NCBI RefSeq assembly: GCF_002934605.1
Contig: NZ_PTJC01000005.1
Span: forward strand, 620,001-684,000
DNA: 64,000 nt
Reading direction: 5' to 3'
Source of the DNA: Neolewinella xylanilytica
GTDB taxonomy: Bacteria; Bacteroidota; Bacteroidia; Chitinophagales; Saprospiraceae
The notes beneath the pieces were generated by a model. That model worked only from the letters and a program-made list of their open reading frames with translations. It had not been told where the DNA came from and ran no database searches. Positions 52,332 to 59,513 of the stretch are shown one piece after another. The position numbers and the translations under genes are program-made. Position 1 is the stretch's first letter. Each line of letters begins with the position of its first letter.

Positions 52332-53363
52332 ATGCAACGACCCGACCTCCCCCGCATCGCGCTCCAGGCCCTCGCCTGGGTAGGGCTGTGGGCGGTGGTC
52401 TTCCTCATCGTGGGGGGCGGTTTCGACGCGCCCTTCCGCTACTTCCGGCGGCTGTTCCCGTTACTGATTGCGATCGGGGCGGTCGTATTCGTCAACGGGG
52501 CGGTGCTGGTCCCGAGCCTCTACTTCCGGGGGCGCCGCGGCTGGTACGTGGTGGCGGCCGTGGCCCTGGTGGTGGCTACGACGCTCGTCTTGCAGAACAT
52601 CGACTTCAGTGGCCGCCGCTTCCCCGTGCTCTACGAGCGCTTGTCGCGCAACCGAAACCTGGGGCAGGGGACGTTGCGCTACCTGCTGCCGCTGGCCACC
52701 TCCGTGATCGGATCGGTGTTGGTGGACGTGATGCGCTACGCCGGTCAGCAGGAAAAGCGAATCGTGCAGGCCCAGCGGGAGCAGCTGGCCACGGAACTGA
52801 AGTTCCTGAAGTCACAGGTCAACCCCCACTTCCTGTTCAATACGCTGAATAACATCTATACCCTGACGCTGCTCCGCGACGATAAGGCCCCCGAAAGCCT
52901 GCTGAAGCTGTCGGCCATGCTGCGCTACATGCTGTATGACGCCGAGATCGAGGTGGTGCCCCTGGGCCGGGAGATCGATTACCTACGCAACTACGTGGCC
53001 CTCCGCGGCCTCAAGGACAGCCGCGGCCTCAACGTCACCGTCGAGCTGGACGACAGCCGGCCCGAACTGCCCGTGGCGCCGCTGCTCTTGATCCCCTTCG
53101 TGGAAAACGCCTACAAACACAGCCGCGTGGAGGACCGGGAGGCGGGATACATCACCGTGGCGCTCACGACGGGCCCGACGACCATCGACTTCCGGGTCAC
53201 GAACAGCGTTCCGCCCATCCCTTCGCCGGTGGACGGGGTGGGCGGTATCGGCCTGGACAACGTGCGCAAGCGCCTCGAACTGCTGTACCCCGATCGCCAC
53301 CAACTCACGGTCGACGCGGCTCCTGAGCGCTTTTCCATCCACTTGCAACTCCGGGTAGCATGA
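52332..53363 (+). CDS. LytS/YehU-type sensor histidine kinase
   Basis: A 343-residue membrane kinase from the ATG at 52332; the longer frame upstream would cover the operator region. Four hydrophobic segments (about 10-30, 38-58, 72-90, 115-135) are followed by a His_kinase domain with the phosphorylated His in FLKSQVNPHFLFNTLNNIYT (about 165-180), and an ATPase domain with LLIPFVENAYKHS and the glycine loop GVGGIGLDNVRKRLELLYP. It overlaps the regulator by four bases (ATGA). The signal it senses is unknown; there is no large periplasmic domain. Confidence 0.92.
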   Translation: MQRPDLPRIALQALAWVGLWAVVFLIVGGGFDAPFRYFRRLFPLLIAIGAVVFVNGAVLVPSLYFRGRRGWYVVAAVALVVATTLVLQNIDFSGRRFPVLYERLSRNRNLGQGTLRYLLPLATSVIGSVLVDVMRYAGQQEKRIVQAQREQLATELKFLKSQVNPHFLFNTLNNIYTLTLLRDDKAPESLLKLSAMLRYMLYDAEIEVVPLGREIDYLRNYVALRGLKDSRGLNVTVELDDSRPELPVAPLLLIPFVENAYKHSRVEDREAGYITVALTTGPTTIDFRVTNSVPPIPSPVDGVGGIGLDNVRKRLELLYPDRHQLTVDAAPERFSIHLQLRVA

Positions 53364-54073
53364 AGCCGCTAAACTGCCTGATCGTCGACGACGAGGAACT
53401 GGCCCGCCGGCTCGTCCGCACCTACTGCGAGCGGCTGCCCGACCAGCTGCGGGTAGTCGGAGAAGCCGCCCACCCCGTGGCCGCCATGGAGCTGTTGCGT
53501 GCGGAACCGGTCGACCTGCTCTTCCTCGACATCCAGATGCCCGGCATGACGGGGCTGGACTTCCTCCGCACCCTGCGCCGTCCGCCCGCCGTGGTCCTTA
53601 CCACCGCCTATGCCGAATACGCCCTGGAGGGCTTCGAGCTGGACGTGGTGGATTACCTCGTGAAGCCCTTCGCCTTCGAGCGCTTCGTGGTGGCGGTCGG
53701 GAAGGTGCGGGATTACCGGTTTCCGGAAACGCCTTTCTCCCGCGCTCCGACGCCAAAAACTAGTGCTGGTTACCAGCTCGTCCGGTCAGACCGCAAGACC
53801 CTTCGCATCCCCCACGCCGACATCCGCTACATCGAAAGCATGCGGGAGTACGTGGCCTATCACACCGCGCAGGGCCGCACCCTCACGCTGGGCTCCCTGA
53901 AGCAACTGGAGGAAGAACTGCCGGACAATTTCCTGCGCGTGCATAAATCCTTCATCGTGGCCACCGAGCGGGTCGAGGCCCTGGAGGGGAACCAGCTGCG
54001 CATAGGGGAAACCCTTATCCCGATTGGCGGCAGCTACCGGGAGTCGGTCAAATCGCGGCTCTTCGGAGGCTGA
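53360..54073 (+). CDS. LytTR-family response regulator
   Basis: A 237-residue regulator. The receiver domain (1-120) has acidic DDEE at 10-13, the phosphoacceptor Asp in LLFLDIQMPGMTGLD, Thr in LTTAYAEYALEG and Lys in VDYLVKPF. After a linker (about 120-137; FPETPFSRAPTPKTS), the LytTR DNA-binding domain (138-235) contains LRIPHADIRYIESMREYVAY and DNFLRVHKSFIVA. The linker DNA carries a copy of a dispersed intergenic repeat. It pairs with the kinase upstream and may bind the direct repeats before the operon. Confidence 0.93.
   Translation: MKPLNCLIVDDEELARRLVRTYCERLPDQLRVVGEAAHPVAAMELLRAEPVDLLFLDIQMPGMTGLDFLRTLRRPPAVVLTTAYAEYALEGFELDVVDYLVKPFAFERFVVAVGKVRDYRFPETPFSRAPTPKTSAGYQLVRSDRKTLRIPHADIRYIESMREYVAYHTAQGRTLTLGSLKQLEEELPDNFLRVHKSFIVATERVEALEGNQLRIGETLIPIGGSYRESVKSRLFGG
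53734..53753. repeat. Dispersed repeat copy 6, inside the LytTR regulator linker
   Basis: On the minus strand GCGTCGGAGCGCGGGAGAAA, within coding DNA for the flexible linker between receiver and LytTR domains. Other copies are intergenic. Confidence 0.5.
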
Positions 54074-54115
54074 ACTTTCGGCTTTTTGGCGGTATTTATG
54101 GTGGTTCGGCCGAGA

Positions 54116-54157
54116 CATCGGATGACCCCTCCGCGACGCTGGGGGAGACATCCGATG
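54116..54157. repeat. ACATCGGATG inverted repeat, copy A
   Basis: CATCGGATG (54116-54124) and CATCCGATG (54149-54157) are reverse complements with an extended GC stem beyond. Its right end matches copy C at 57641-57670 almost base for base. It precedes yciI. Confidence 0.6.
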
Positions 54158-54219
54158 ACCGGCCAAACCCAGCAACCAGCAACCAGAAATCCCAGCACCC
54201 AGTAACCCCACCCCCCCCC

Positions 54220-54492
54220 ATGAACCACTACATCCTCTTCTACGAAACCGTAGACGGCTACGTCGAGAAGCGCCAACCCTACCGCGACCAGCACCTCCGC
54301 CTGGCCAACGAGTTCCGCGAGCGGGGCGAATTGGTGATGGCCGGCGCCTACGACCCCGCCGACGGAGCGGCCTTGGTCTTTAAGGGCGAATCGGAGGACG
54401 TGGCGGAAAATTTCGCGCGGAAGGACCCTTACGTGATGAAGGGGCTGGTGAACCGGTGGTGGGTTCGGAAGTGGAGCGTGGTGGTTGGTTAG
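54220..54492 (+). CDS. YciI-family protein
   Basis: A 90-residue protein: MNHYILFYETVDGYVEKRQP, then HLRLANEFRERGELVMAGAYDP, the dimeric ferredoxin-like YciI fold with the conserved His and Asp that face the presumed active site. Function is not well known; related domains act as dehalogenase-like or small-molecule enzymes. The ATG follows a run of nine C residues with no Shine-Dalgarno. Confidence 0.85.
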   Translation: MNHYILFYETVDGYVEKRQPYRDQHLRLANEFRERGELVMAGAYDPADGAALVFKGESEDVAENFARKDPYVMKGLVNRWWVRKWSVVVG

Positions 54493-54570
54493 TAGTTGAC
54501 TTCGTCAACTGTTAGTCTGTTAGTCGTCGGCTTCGCCGCCGGTTAGTAGTTGACTTCGTCAGCTGTTGGT
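54487..54570. repeat. Direct repeat pair with GTTGACTTCGTCAAC hairpins
   Basis: GGTTAGTAGTTGACTTCGTC recurs at 54487 and 54541 (period 54), each containing an AGTTGAC/GTCAACT-type hairpin. A similar GGCTTCGCC hairpin lies between them. They fill the gap between the convergent yciI and pentapeptide genes. Confidence 0.65.
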
Positions 54571-54574
54571 TCGT

Positions 54575-55135
54575 CTAGTTGATCTTGACGCCGAAGGTTT
54601 GTAGTAGGCCTACGGCCTCGGGCAGGGAGAAGCGGGCGCCGCGGACCCGGTTTTGCGTGGGGTCGATGCGGTAGTGGCGGGAGTCGCGGAGATCGGCTTT
54701 GCGGAGATCGGTGTTATCGAAGGTGGCGCGGGCCAGGTCGCAGTCGACGAGGGTGATGCCCGTTAGATCGGCCTGGGTGAAGTCGGCTTCGGTGAGGTCA
54801 CAGCCGGTGAAACCGCAGCGGGTCAGCTTCAGCTTGTGGAAGGAGGCGTGTTGCAGGCGGCGGTCGGTGAAGGTGACGGCGAAGGCCAGCGGGTCGCCCG
54901 CGTCGAAGCTCAGACCCAGTAGCTTGCAGCTTGCGAAGCGTACGTTCTGGAAGGAGGTACCGGTTAGCGTGGCGTTGCTCAGGTCGCAGTCCTGGAAAGT
55001 GCAGTCGAGGAAGCGGATACCGGAGAGGTCCGCCCCGGCCAGACGGCAGGCGGTGAAGGAGCAGCCGTCGTACTCGGTGGCCGTAGGGGTAAAGTCCTGG
55101 TTACGGAAGCTTTCGTCGGCGAGGTAAGTAGCCAT
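54575..55135 (-). CDS. Pentapeptide repeat protein
   Basis: A 186-residue protein from the ATG at 55135; a longer TTG start would lie inside a terminator. It has two stretches of A(D/N)LxX-like repeats: CRLAGADLSGIRFLDCTFQD, CDLSNATLTG, GCDLTEADFTQADLTG, CDLARATFDNTDLRKADLRD. These form a right-handed quadrilateral beta-helix. Some family members mimic DNA and protect gyrase (Qnr), but the family is broad and nothing here marks such activity. Confidence 0.85.
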   Translation of the reverse strand: MATYLADESFRNQDFTPTATEYDGCSFTACRLAGADLSGIRFLDCTFQDCDLSNATLTGTSFQNVRFASCKLLGLSFDAGDPLAFAVTFTDRRLQHASFHKLKLTRCGFTGCDLTEADFTQADLTGITLVDCDLARATFDNTDLRKADLRDSRHYRIDPTQNRVRGARFSLPEAVGLLQTFGVKIN

Positions 55136-55193
55136 GGGGGTAAAGTACTGCGGCGGAGCGGATGGTCGGTCCGATCGGGGGCGGTACAATGAC

Positions 55194-55225
55194 AAAGGTC
55201 CCGCTTTGGGGAAAGCGGGACCTTT
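55194..55225. terminator. Terminator after the SDR gene
   Basis: AAAGGTCCCGCTTT (55194-55207) and AAAGCGGGACCTTT (55212-55225) form a perfect 14-bp stem with a GGGG loop. It follows the SDR stop and lies before the pentapeptide gene. Confidence 0.8.
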
Positions 55226-55246
55226 GTAAAAGCTTCCGGAAACGGT

Positions 55247-56011
55247 CTATAAGTGGATGCCGCCCGAGACCTCGATGCGCTGGCCGTTGACCCAGCGGGC
55301 ATCGTCGGTACAGAGGAAGGCCACGACGCCGCCGATGTCTTCCGCTTCGCCGACGCGCCCGAGGGCGGTCTGTTGGCTGATCGTTCGGTTGATCTGTTCG
55401 TCGTCCCGGACGCGACCGCCGCCAAAATCGGTGGCGATGGCTCCCGGGGCTACGATGTTGGCGCGGATCTTGCGTTCGCCCAGTTCCCGGGCCAGGTAAC
55501 GGGTGAAGACTTCGGTAGCTCCCTTCGCTGCCGCGTAGGCCGACGATCCGGGATAAGAAAAGCGGGCCAGTCCGGAGGAGACGTTCACGATGCCGCCGCC
55601 GTCGTTGAGCAGCGGGAGGGCTTTCTGCGTGAGGAAGTACACCCCTTTGAAATGGATGTCAACGATGCGGTCGAAATCCTCCTCGGTGGTTTGTTGGACC
55701 GGGGCGTACAGACCGGTACCGGCGTTGTTGACCAGGAAGTCAAATTTGTCGCGACCGGTGGTTTCTTGTAGCCGGCTCGTAAAGTCCGCGAAGAAGGCGT
55801 CGAAGGTGTCGACCCGCGAGGTGTCGAGTTGGAGGGCGGCGGCCTTGCGGCCCTTTGCTTCGATCAGCCCGACGACCTCCTCCGCCTGGTCGGCGTGGCT
55901 GTGGTAGGTCAGGATGACGTCGAGCCCCTTATCGGCGAGGCGGAGGGCCATATCGCGACCGAGGCCGCGGCTGCCACCGGTGACGAGGGCGGTTTTGTTT
56001 TGCGTAGACAT
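55247..56011 (-). CDS. Short-chain dehydrogenase/reductase (classical SDR)
   Basis: A 254-residue NAD(P)-dependent oxidoreductase: ALVTGGSRGLGRDMALRLAD (cofactor loop), LVNNAGTG, the catalytic Ser in GGIVNVSSGLARFS and the YAAAK tyrosine-lysine pair, then VAPGAIATDF and the C-terminal ARWVNGQRIEVSGG typical of FabG-like SDRs. The substrate is unknown. The AraC regulator lies directly upstream on the same strand and may regulate it. Confidence 0.93.
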   Translation of the reverse strand: MSTQNKTALVTGGSRGLGRDMALRLADKGLDVILTYHSHADQAEEVVGLIEAKGRKAAALQLDTSRVDTFDAFFADFTSRLQETTGRDKFDFLVNNAGTGLYAPVQQTTEEDFDRIVDIHFKGVYFLTQKALPLLNDGGGIVNVSSGLARFSYPGSSAYAAAKGATEVFTRYLARELGERKIRANIVAPGAIATDFGGGRVRDDEQINRTISQQTALGRVGEAEDIGGVVAFLCTDDARWVNGQRIEVSGGIHL

Positions 56012-56111
56012 AGTAGTTCAGTTTAGAAGTAAATGATGACCACAAAGGTCAGTCCCGCGGGGTGGGGTAGCCTTGCGGAAATCAAAGGCATGCTTACAGC
56101 GATCAAAGGAC

Positions 56112-57044
56112 TTAGCCCCGGAAGGATCCCGGCGAGTGATCGGTGTAGCGCTTGAAGTAATTCGAGAAGTGGGCCGGCTCCTCGAAGCCCAGCGCATAGG
56201 CGATCTCCGATACGGACCACCGGCTATGGCGCAACAGCACCTTCGCCTCCTGTACGATGCGTTCGCCGATCAGCTGGGAGGTGGTCTTTCCGGTTTCGGC
56301 TTTGAGCGTTTGGTTGAGGTAGTTGACGTGCAGCGACAGGCGCTCGGCGATCTCGCCGGGGGTACGCAGGCGCAGCGGGTTAGTCGGGGAGAGGGGGGTG
56401 AATTCCCGTTCGAGCAACTCCCGGAATAGGGCGGTGATTCGCGTCGCGGCGGTTGGCGGATCGGCGACCGTGGGGGCCGGCTGCAGTTTCTGGCCGAGAT
56501 GGATCAGCTCCAGGAGGTAGGTCCGCAACAGATCCGAGCGATAGGCATAGTCGGAACCGGCCTCCGCGATCATCTTCCGGAAAATGGCGCGCGCCACTTC
56601 GGCGTCCCGTTCGGTTACTTCAAAGAGCGGGGTCTGGCCGGGTCGAAAGATGGGCAGCGCGTCCAGACGGGTGCCGAGGGGATTGGCGGCCAGGAAGTCG
56701 CGGGTGAACACGCAGAAATACCCGCGTGGCTGGGAATCCAGCGGAAGCCAGTGGTAAGGGATATTGGGAGTGGCGAACAGCAGCGCTTCCCCCCCGACCT
56801 CGATCACCTTGTCGGCGTATTCCGCGCGGTTGCGACCGCTGATCAGGCTGATCTTGTAATAGGTACGGCGGTTGTAGGGCATTTCCCGCGGCGGACCGTC
56901 GCGGTGTAGGGCTTGCAGATCGAATACCCCGAAGTGGCCGATATCGCCGGAGGGCTTTGCTACGGAGGGGGCCGTCTGTTGCCCACGCTTGGCGGCAATT
57001 TCGCGGTAAAAGTCGTCGAGGGTGGTGGGCGGTTGATCGGCCAT
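56112..57044 (-). CDS. AraC-family transcriptional regulator
   Basis: A 310-residue regulator with an N-terminal cupin-like sensor region (about 50-180) and a C-terminal AraC double HTH (about 205-305): LSLHVNYLNQTLKAETGKTT, VLLRHSRWSVSEIAYALGF and EEPAHFSNYFKRYTDHSPG, the AraC signature. The neighbouring SDR gene is its most likely target, following the common AraC-SDR pairing. The inducer is not known. Confidence 0.93.
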   Translation of the reverse strand: MADQPPTTLDDFYREIAAKRGQQTAPSVAKPSGDIGHFGVFDLQALHRDGPPREMPYNRRTYYKISLISGRNRAEYADKVIEVGGEALLFATPNIPYHWLPLDSQPRGYFCVFTRDFLAANPLGTRLDALPIFRPGQTPLFEVTERDAEVARAIFRKMIAEAGSDYAYRSDLLRTYLLELIHLGQKLQPAPTVADPPTAATRITALFRELLEREFTPLSPTNPLRLRTPGEIAERLSLHVNYLNQTLKAETGKTTSQLIGERIVQEAKVLLRHSRWSVSEIAYALGFEEPAHFSNYFKRYTDHSPGSFRG

Positions 57045-57119
57045 GGTGCGGGGGTGTATATCCCTAACCCCCGGTCCTTCCTCCGGGTTGATGTCGGCTG
57101 TGCTCGCCAGGCCCTGCCG

Positions 57120-57485
57120 TTACGATGCGGGTGTCAGGGCTTCGTCCTGCTTCCGCACCCGGTCGATGATCACCCGGCTTTCCGGGATAGCCGGAATGCG
57201 ACGGAGCTTGATCGACAGGTCCTGCTGCGGGAGGTAATACTCCATCCGCTCGACCAGGTTGCGGAGGGCGGCTTCGGTCAGGTCGATGGTGATCCACTCG
57301 CCGGCGCAGCGGTGGTTGTGGTCTTCGCCAGCAGCAGGCGGGTTTCGAATACCTTGGTGTTCCGCTTGCGAAATTCGCGAAGGGAAATGGGGTAACCGGT
57401 AAGGAACACTCCGAGCGTCTGATCCACGAATGGGGTTTGCCCGGGGAACTCGGTAGGCGGACCGGTAGTTTAGGCGGATCGGCAT
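57120..57485 (-). pseudogene. Decayed CYP152-type cytochrome P450 (fatty acid peroxygenase)
   Basis: The end of this region reads DHNHRCAGEWITIDLTEAAL then LVERMEYYLPQQDLSIKLRR and IPAIPESRVIIDRVRK: the heme-ligand Cys region and C-terminus of a CYP152 peroxygenase. In another frame just upstream (about 57440-57330) the sequence PFVDQTLGVFLTGYPISLRE, then FRKRNTKVFETRLL, resembles the N-terminus of the same family. So start and end are present while about 330 middle residues are missing, with two frameshifts. The join lies at GCGAAGACCAC, which fits both sides. Dead gene; assignment from memory of the family. Confidence 0.65.
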
Positions 57486-57515
57486 AGCGGGCACCTAACG
57501 ATTTGCTTACTGGCA

Positions 57516-57623
57516 ATTCGTCCCAGTTTGGCGGCCGAGACATCGGACAGCGAGCCGCCAGGGTAAGACCTCGTAACCTGATTACCCGAAATTCGTCCTA
57601 AGTTTGCCGGCGAAGACATCGGA
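57516..57623. repeat. Tandem partial copies of the ACATCGGATG repeat
   Basis: AATTCGTCCCAGTTTGGCGG (57516-) and AATTCGTCCTAAGTTTGCCG (57590-) begin two similar ~34-bp units, period about 74, each ending GACATCGGA. The first unit is copy B, which lacks the right arm of the palindrome. Confidence 0.55.
57599..57606 (+). promoter_or_regulatory. Candidate -7 element for hisA within a repeat
   Basis: TAAGTTTG fits TAnnTTTG and lies in the second repeat unit, 74 bp before the hisA ATG. Confidence 0.45.
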
Positions 57624-57659
57624 TGTCTCCGCCGCTACCGCTGCGGGAGACATCCGATG
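57617..57659. repeat. ACATCGGATG inverted repeat, copy C
   Basis: CATCGGATGTCTCC (57617-57630) and GGAGACATCCGATG (57646-57659) form a perfect 14-bp stem with a 15-nt loop. It would occupy most of the hisA leader. Confidence 0.7.
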
Positions 57660-57680
57660 ACCCGCCCAACCGACCCCCCC

Positions 57681-58394
57681 ATGCACATCATACCCGCCAT
57701 AGACCTCATCGACGGAAAATGCGTCCGCCTCACCCAGGGCGACTACGCCCAGAAAACCGTCTACAACGAAGACCCCCTCGCCGTGGCGAAGGAATTCGAA
57801 GCGGCCGGGCTGGAGCGTCTCCACGTGGTGGACCTCGACGGGGCCCGCGGCGGCGGCATCGTCAACCATAAGGTCCTGGAACGGATCGCCGGGGGCACGG
57901 ACCTCAAGATCGACTGGGGCGGCGGCATGAAGAGCGACGAAGACCTGCGCATCGCCTTCGAAGCCGGTGCCCACCAGGTGACCGGCGGTACGATCGCCGT
58001 GAAGCAGCCGGAGGTGTTCCTGGGTTGGCTGGAGCGGTTCGGACCCGAGCGCATCATCCTCGGGACCGACGTACGCGGCGACAAGATCGCCGTCAGCGGC
58101 TGGGAGGAAGCCAGTGACCGGGAACTCTTCGAATTCCTGGCCGACTACGTGAAGCGGGGCGTCCGCTATACCATATGTACCGACGTAAGCAAGGACGGAC
58201 TCTTACAGGGTACGGCCCGCGAGTTGTACGCCCGCATCCGGCGCGAGCAACCGGAGGTGAACCTCATCGCCAGCGGCGGTGTAGCGACGACGGAGGACCT
58301 GGATGCCCTGGTGCGGATCGACTGCTACGGCGTCATCGTGGGGAAAGCCATCTACGAGGGGCGCATCTCCCTGGAGGAACTCAGCACTTACTGA
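57681..58394 (+). CDS. hisA: Phosphoribosylformimino-AICAR ribotide isomerase HisA
   Basis: A 237-residue (beta-alpha)8 barrel enzyme from the ATG at 57681; an ATG at 57657 lies in the repeat and is rejected. Signature MHIIPAIDLIDGKCVRLTQG with catalytic Asp8, the second catalytic Asp near 129 in ILGTDVRGDKIAVSGW, and phosphate-binding loops DWGGGMKS and IASGGVATTEDL. It opens the ribose ring in the fourth step of histidine synthesis. Other his genes are not in the window, so hisA stands alone here. The start follows a seven-C tract. It ends 1 bp from the convergent SafE gene. Confidence 0.95.
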   Translation: MHIIPAIDLIDGKCVRLTQGDYAQKTVYNEDPLAVAKEFEAAGLERLHVVDLDGARGGGIVNHKVLERIAGGTDLKIDWGGGMKSDEDLRIAFEAGAHQVTGGTIAVKQPEVFLGWLERFGPERIILGTDVRGDKIAVSGWEEASDRELFEFLADYVKRGVRYTICTDVSKDGLLQGTARELYARIRREQPEVNLIASGGVATTEDLDALVRIDCYGVIVGKAIYEGRISLEELSTY

Positions 58395-58395
58395 A

Positions 58396-59070
58396 TCAGT
58401 GGCACATCGGCGGAAAGACCAGGTCCTGGAAGCGCTGGAAGTCCACCGGCAGGGCGGCGTGCCACCCGCGCCAGAGCAGCAGCGCACCGGCGAGGGCGAC
58501 GACTACCGGCGTGTACCGTAGCAGGAAGCCGTTGCCCAGCCGGACCAACCGTCGTCCGGTAAGCAGCAGTCCGAGCAGTAAGGGCAAGGTTCCCAGCCCG
58601 AAAGCAAGCATGAACAGCGCGCCGGCAACTATTCCACCCGCGTTCGCCGCCCCGATAACGGCGAGGTAGACGAGTCCGCAGGGCAGTAAGCCGTTGCAGC
58701 ACCCCAGTCCGAAGTGGGCCAGTCCGCCCCGGTTGAGCCAGCCACTTATCCGCCACCGCAGGGCGAGCTGCAGGCGCCCGTATCCCGGCCAGGCGGCTAC
58801 CCACCGTTCCGGCGAGAGGCGGGCGAAGGCAATCAGCAACAGGGCCGCCCCGGATACGATTGCCAGGGGCGCCTGTAGCTGGAGCAGGCGGGCACCCAGG
58901 CCCAGACTACCCAGCAGGGCTCCGAGCAGGGCGTAGGTCAGCAGGCGGCCGGTTTGGTACTGGGCTACCGCTTTCCCGTCGCCCCCCGCGGCCAGCATCA
59001 GGGGGCCGCACATACCTACGCAGTGAAGGCTGCCGAAGAGACCGAGGGTGAAGGCGGCGAAGAGTTCCAC
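58396..59070 (-). CDS. SafE/TauE-like membrane protein of the cbb3 cluster
   Basis: About 224 residues with six or more hydrophobic segments; the start is probably the GTG at 59070, 12 bp after the fixH stop. Cys-rich motifs LHCVGMCGPLML in the first helix and FGLGCCNGLLPCGLVYLAV in the middle match the DsbD/SafE-like proteins that accompany cbb3 oxidase genes, where they are thought to move copper or reductant for oxidase assembly. Position at the end of ccoNO-ccoP-ccoG-fixH supports that role. Confidence 0.82.
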   Translation of the reverse strand: MELFAAFTLGLFGSLHCVGMCGPLMLAAGGDGKAVAQYQTGRLLTYALLGALLGSLGLGARLLQLQAPLAIVSGAALLLIAFARLSPERWVAAWPGYGRLQLALRWRISGWLNRGGLAHFGLGCCNGLLPCGLVYLAVIGAANAGGIVAGALFMLAFGLGTLPLLLGLLLTGRRLVRLGNGFLLRYTPVVVALAGALLLWRGWHAALPVDFQRFQDLVFPPMCH

Positions 59071-59081
59071 GGTTACGGGCT

Positions 59082-59507
59082 TTACAGGTCGAGGTCCAGT
59101 TCGTCGTAGTACTTCCGGCCGGCCGCTTCCCACTCCACGATAGCTACGTAGCGGCCGCCGGGCAGCCCGGCCACCGGGAGGTCCATGCCGCCCTCGGCGT
59201 CCAGGTCGAGGCGCACCGTACGGTCATAGCGCTTACTGCTCGGGCGGTAGAGCAGCAGGGTGCCCGTGGCCTCCGGTGCGAGATAGTCGGGAAACTCCAG
59301 TCGGTGATGCTCCAGCCGCAGTGGCTCGGCCAGGGTGCGGCTGTTGCTCCGGCGTTCGTACTCCTGCTGGTAGTTGATATCGCGCTGGTAGTAGGCTTCG
59401 GTGACCAGGCTGTTGTCGAAGCCCATGCTTTTGATCACCACGACGACGAGGGTACAGACGAAAAAGGAGTAGAAAAGGGCGATACCGTGGCCCCAGTGGA
59501 TGGTCAT
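59082..59507 (-). CDS. FixH-family protein
   Basis: A 141-residue protein with one N-terminal membrane helix (about 5-28; GIALFYSFFVCTLVVVVIKS) and a periplasmic beta-sandwich (about 50-141) ending DELDL. The pattern MGFDNSLVTEAYYQRDINYQ is typical of Bacteroidota FixH. It helps cbb3 oxidase maturation. It starts 6 bp after ccoG. Confidence 0.88.
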   Translation of the reverse strand: MTIHWGHGIALFYSFFVCTLVVVVIKSMGFDNSLVTEAYYQRDINYQQEYERRSNSRTLAEPLRLEHHRLEFPDYLAPEATGTLLLYRPSSKRYDRTVRLDLDAEGGMDLPVAGLPGGRYVAIVEWEAAGRKYYDELDLDL

Positions 59508-59513
59508 GATCGG

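Noticed and set aside
54575-55135. Pentapeptide protein as a Qnr-type quinolone resistance factor
   Set aside because: The family is broad, and no loop or sequence feature specific to Qnr was visible.
57064-57543. Alternative minus-strand frame (159 codons) over the P450 remnant
   Set aside because: Arg/Pro-rich composition without similarity to a known protein. The P450 traces lie in the other two frames.
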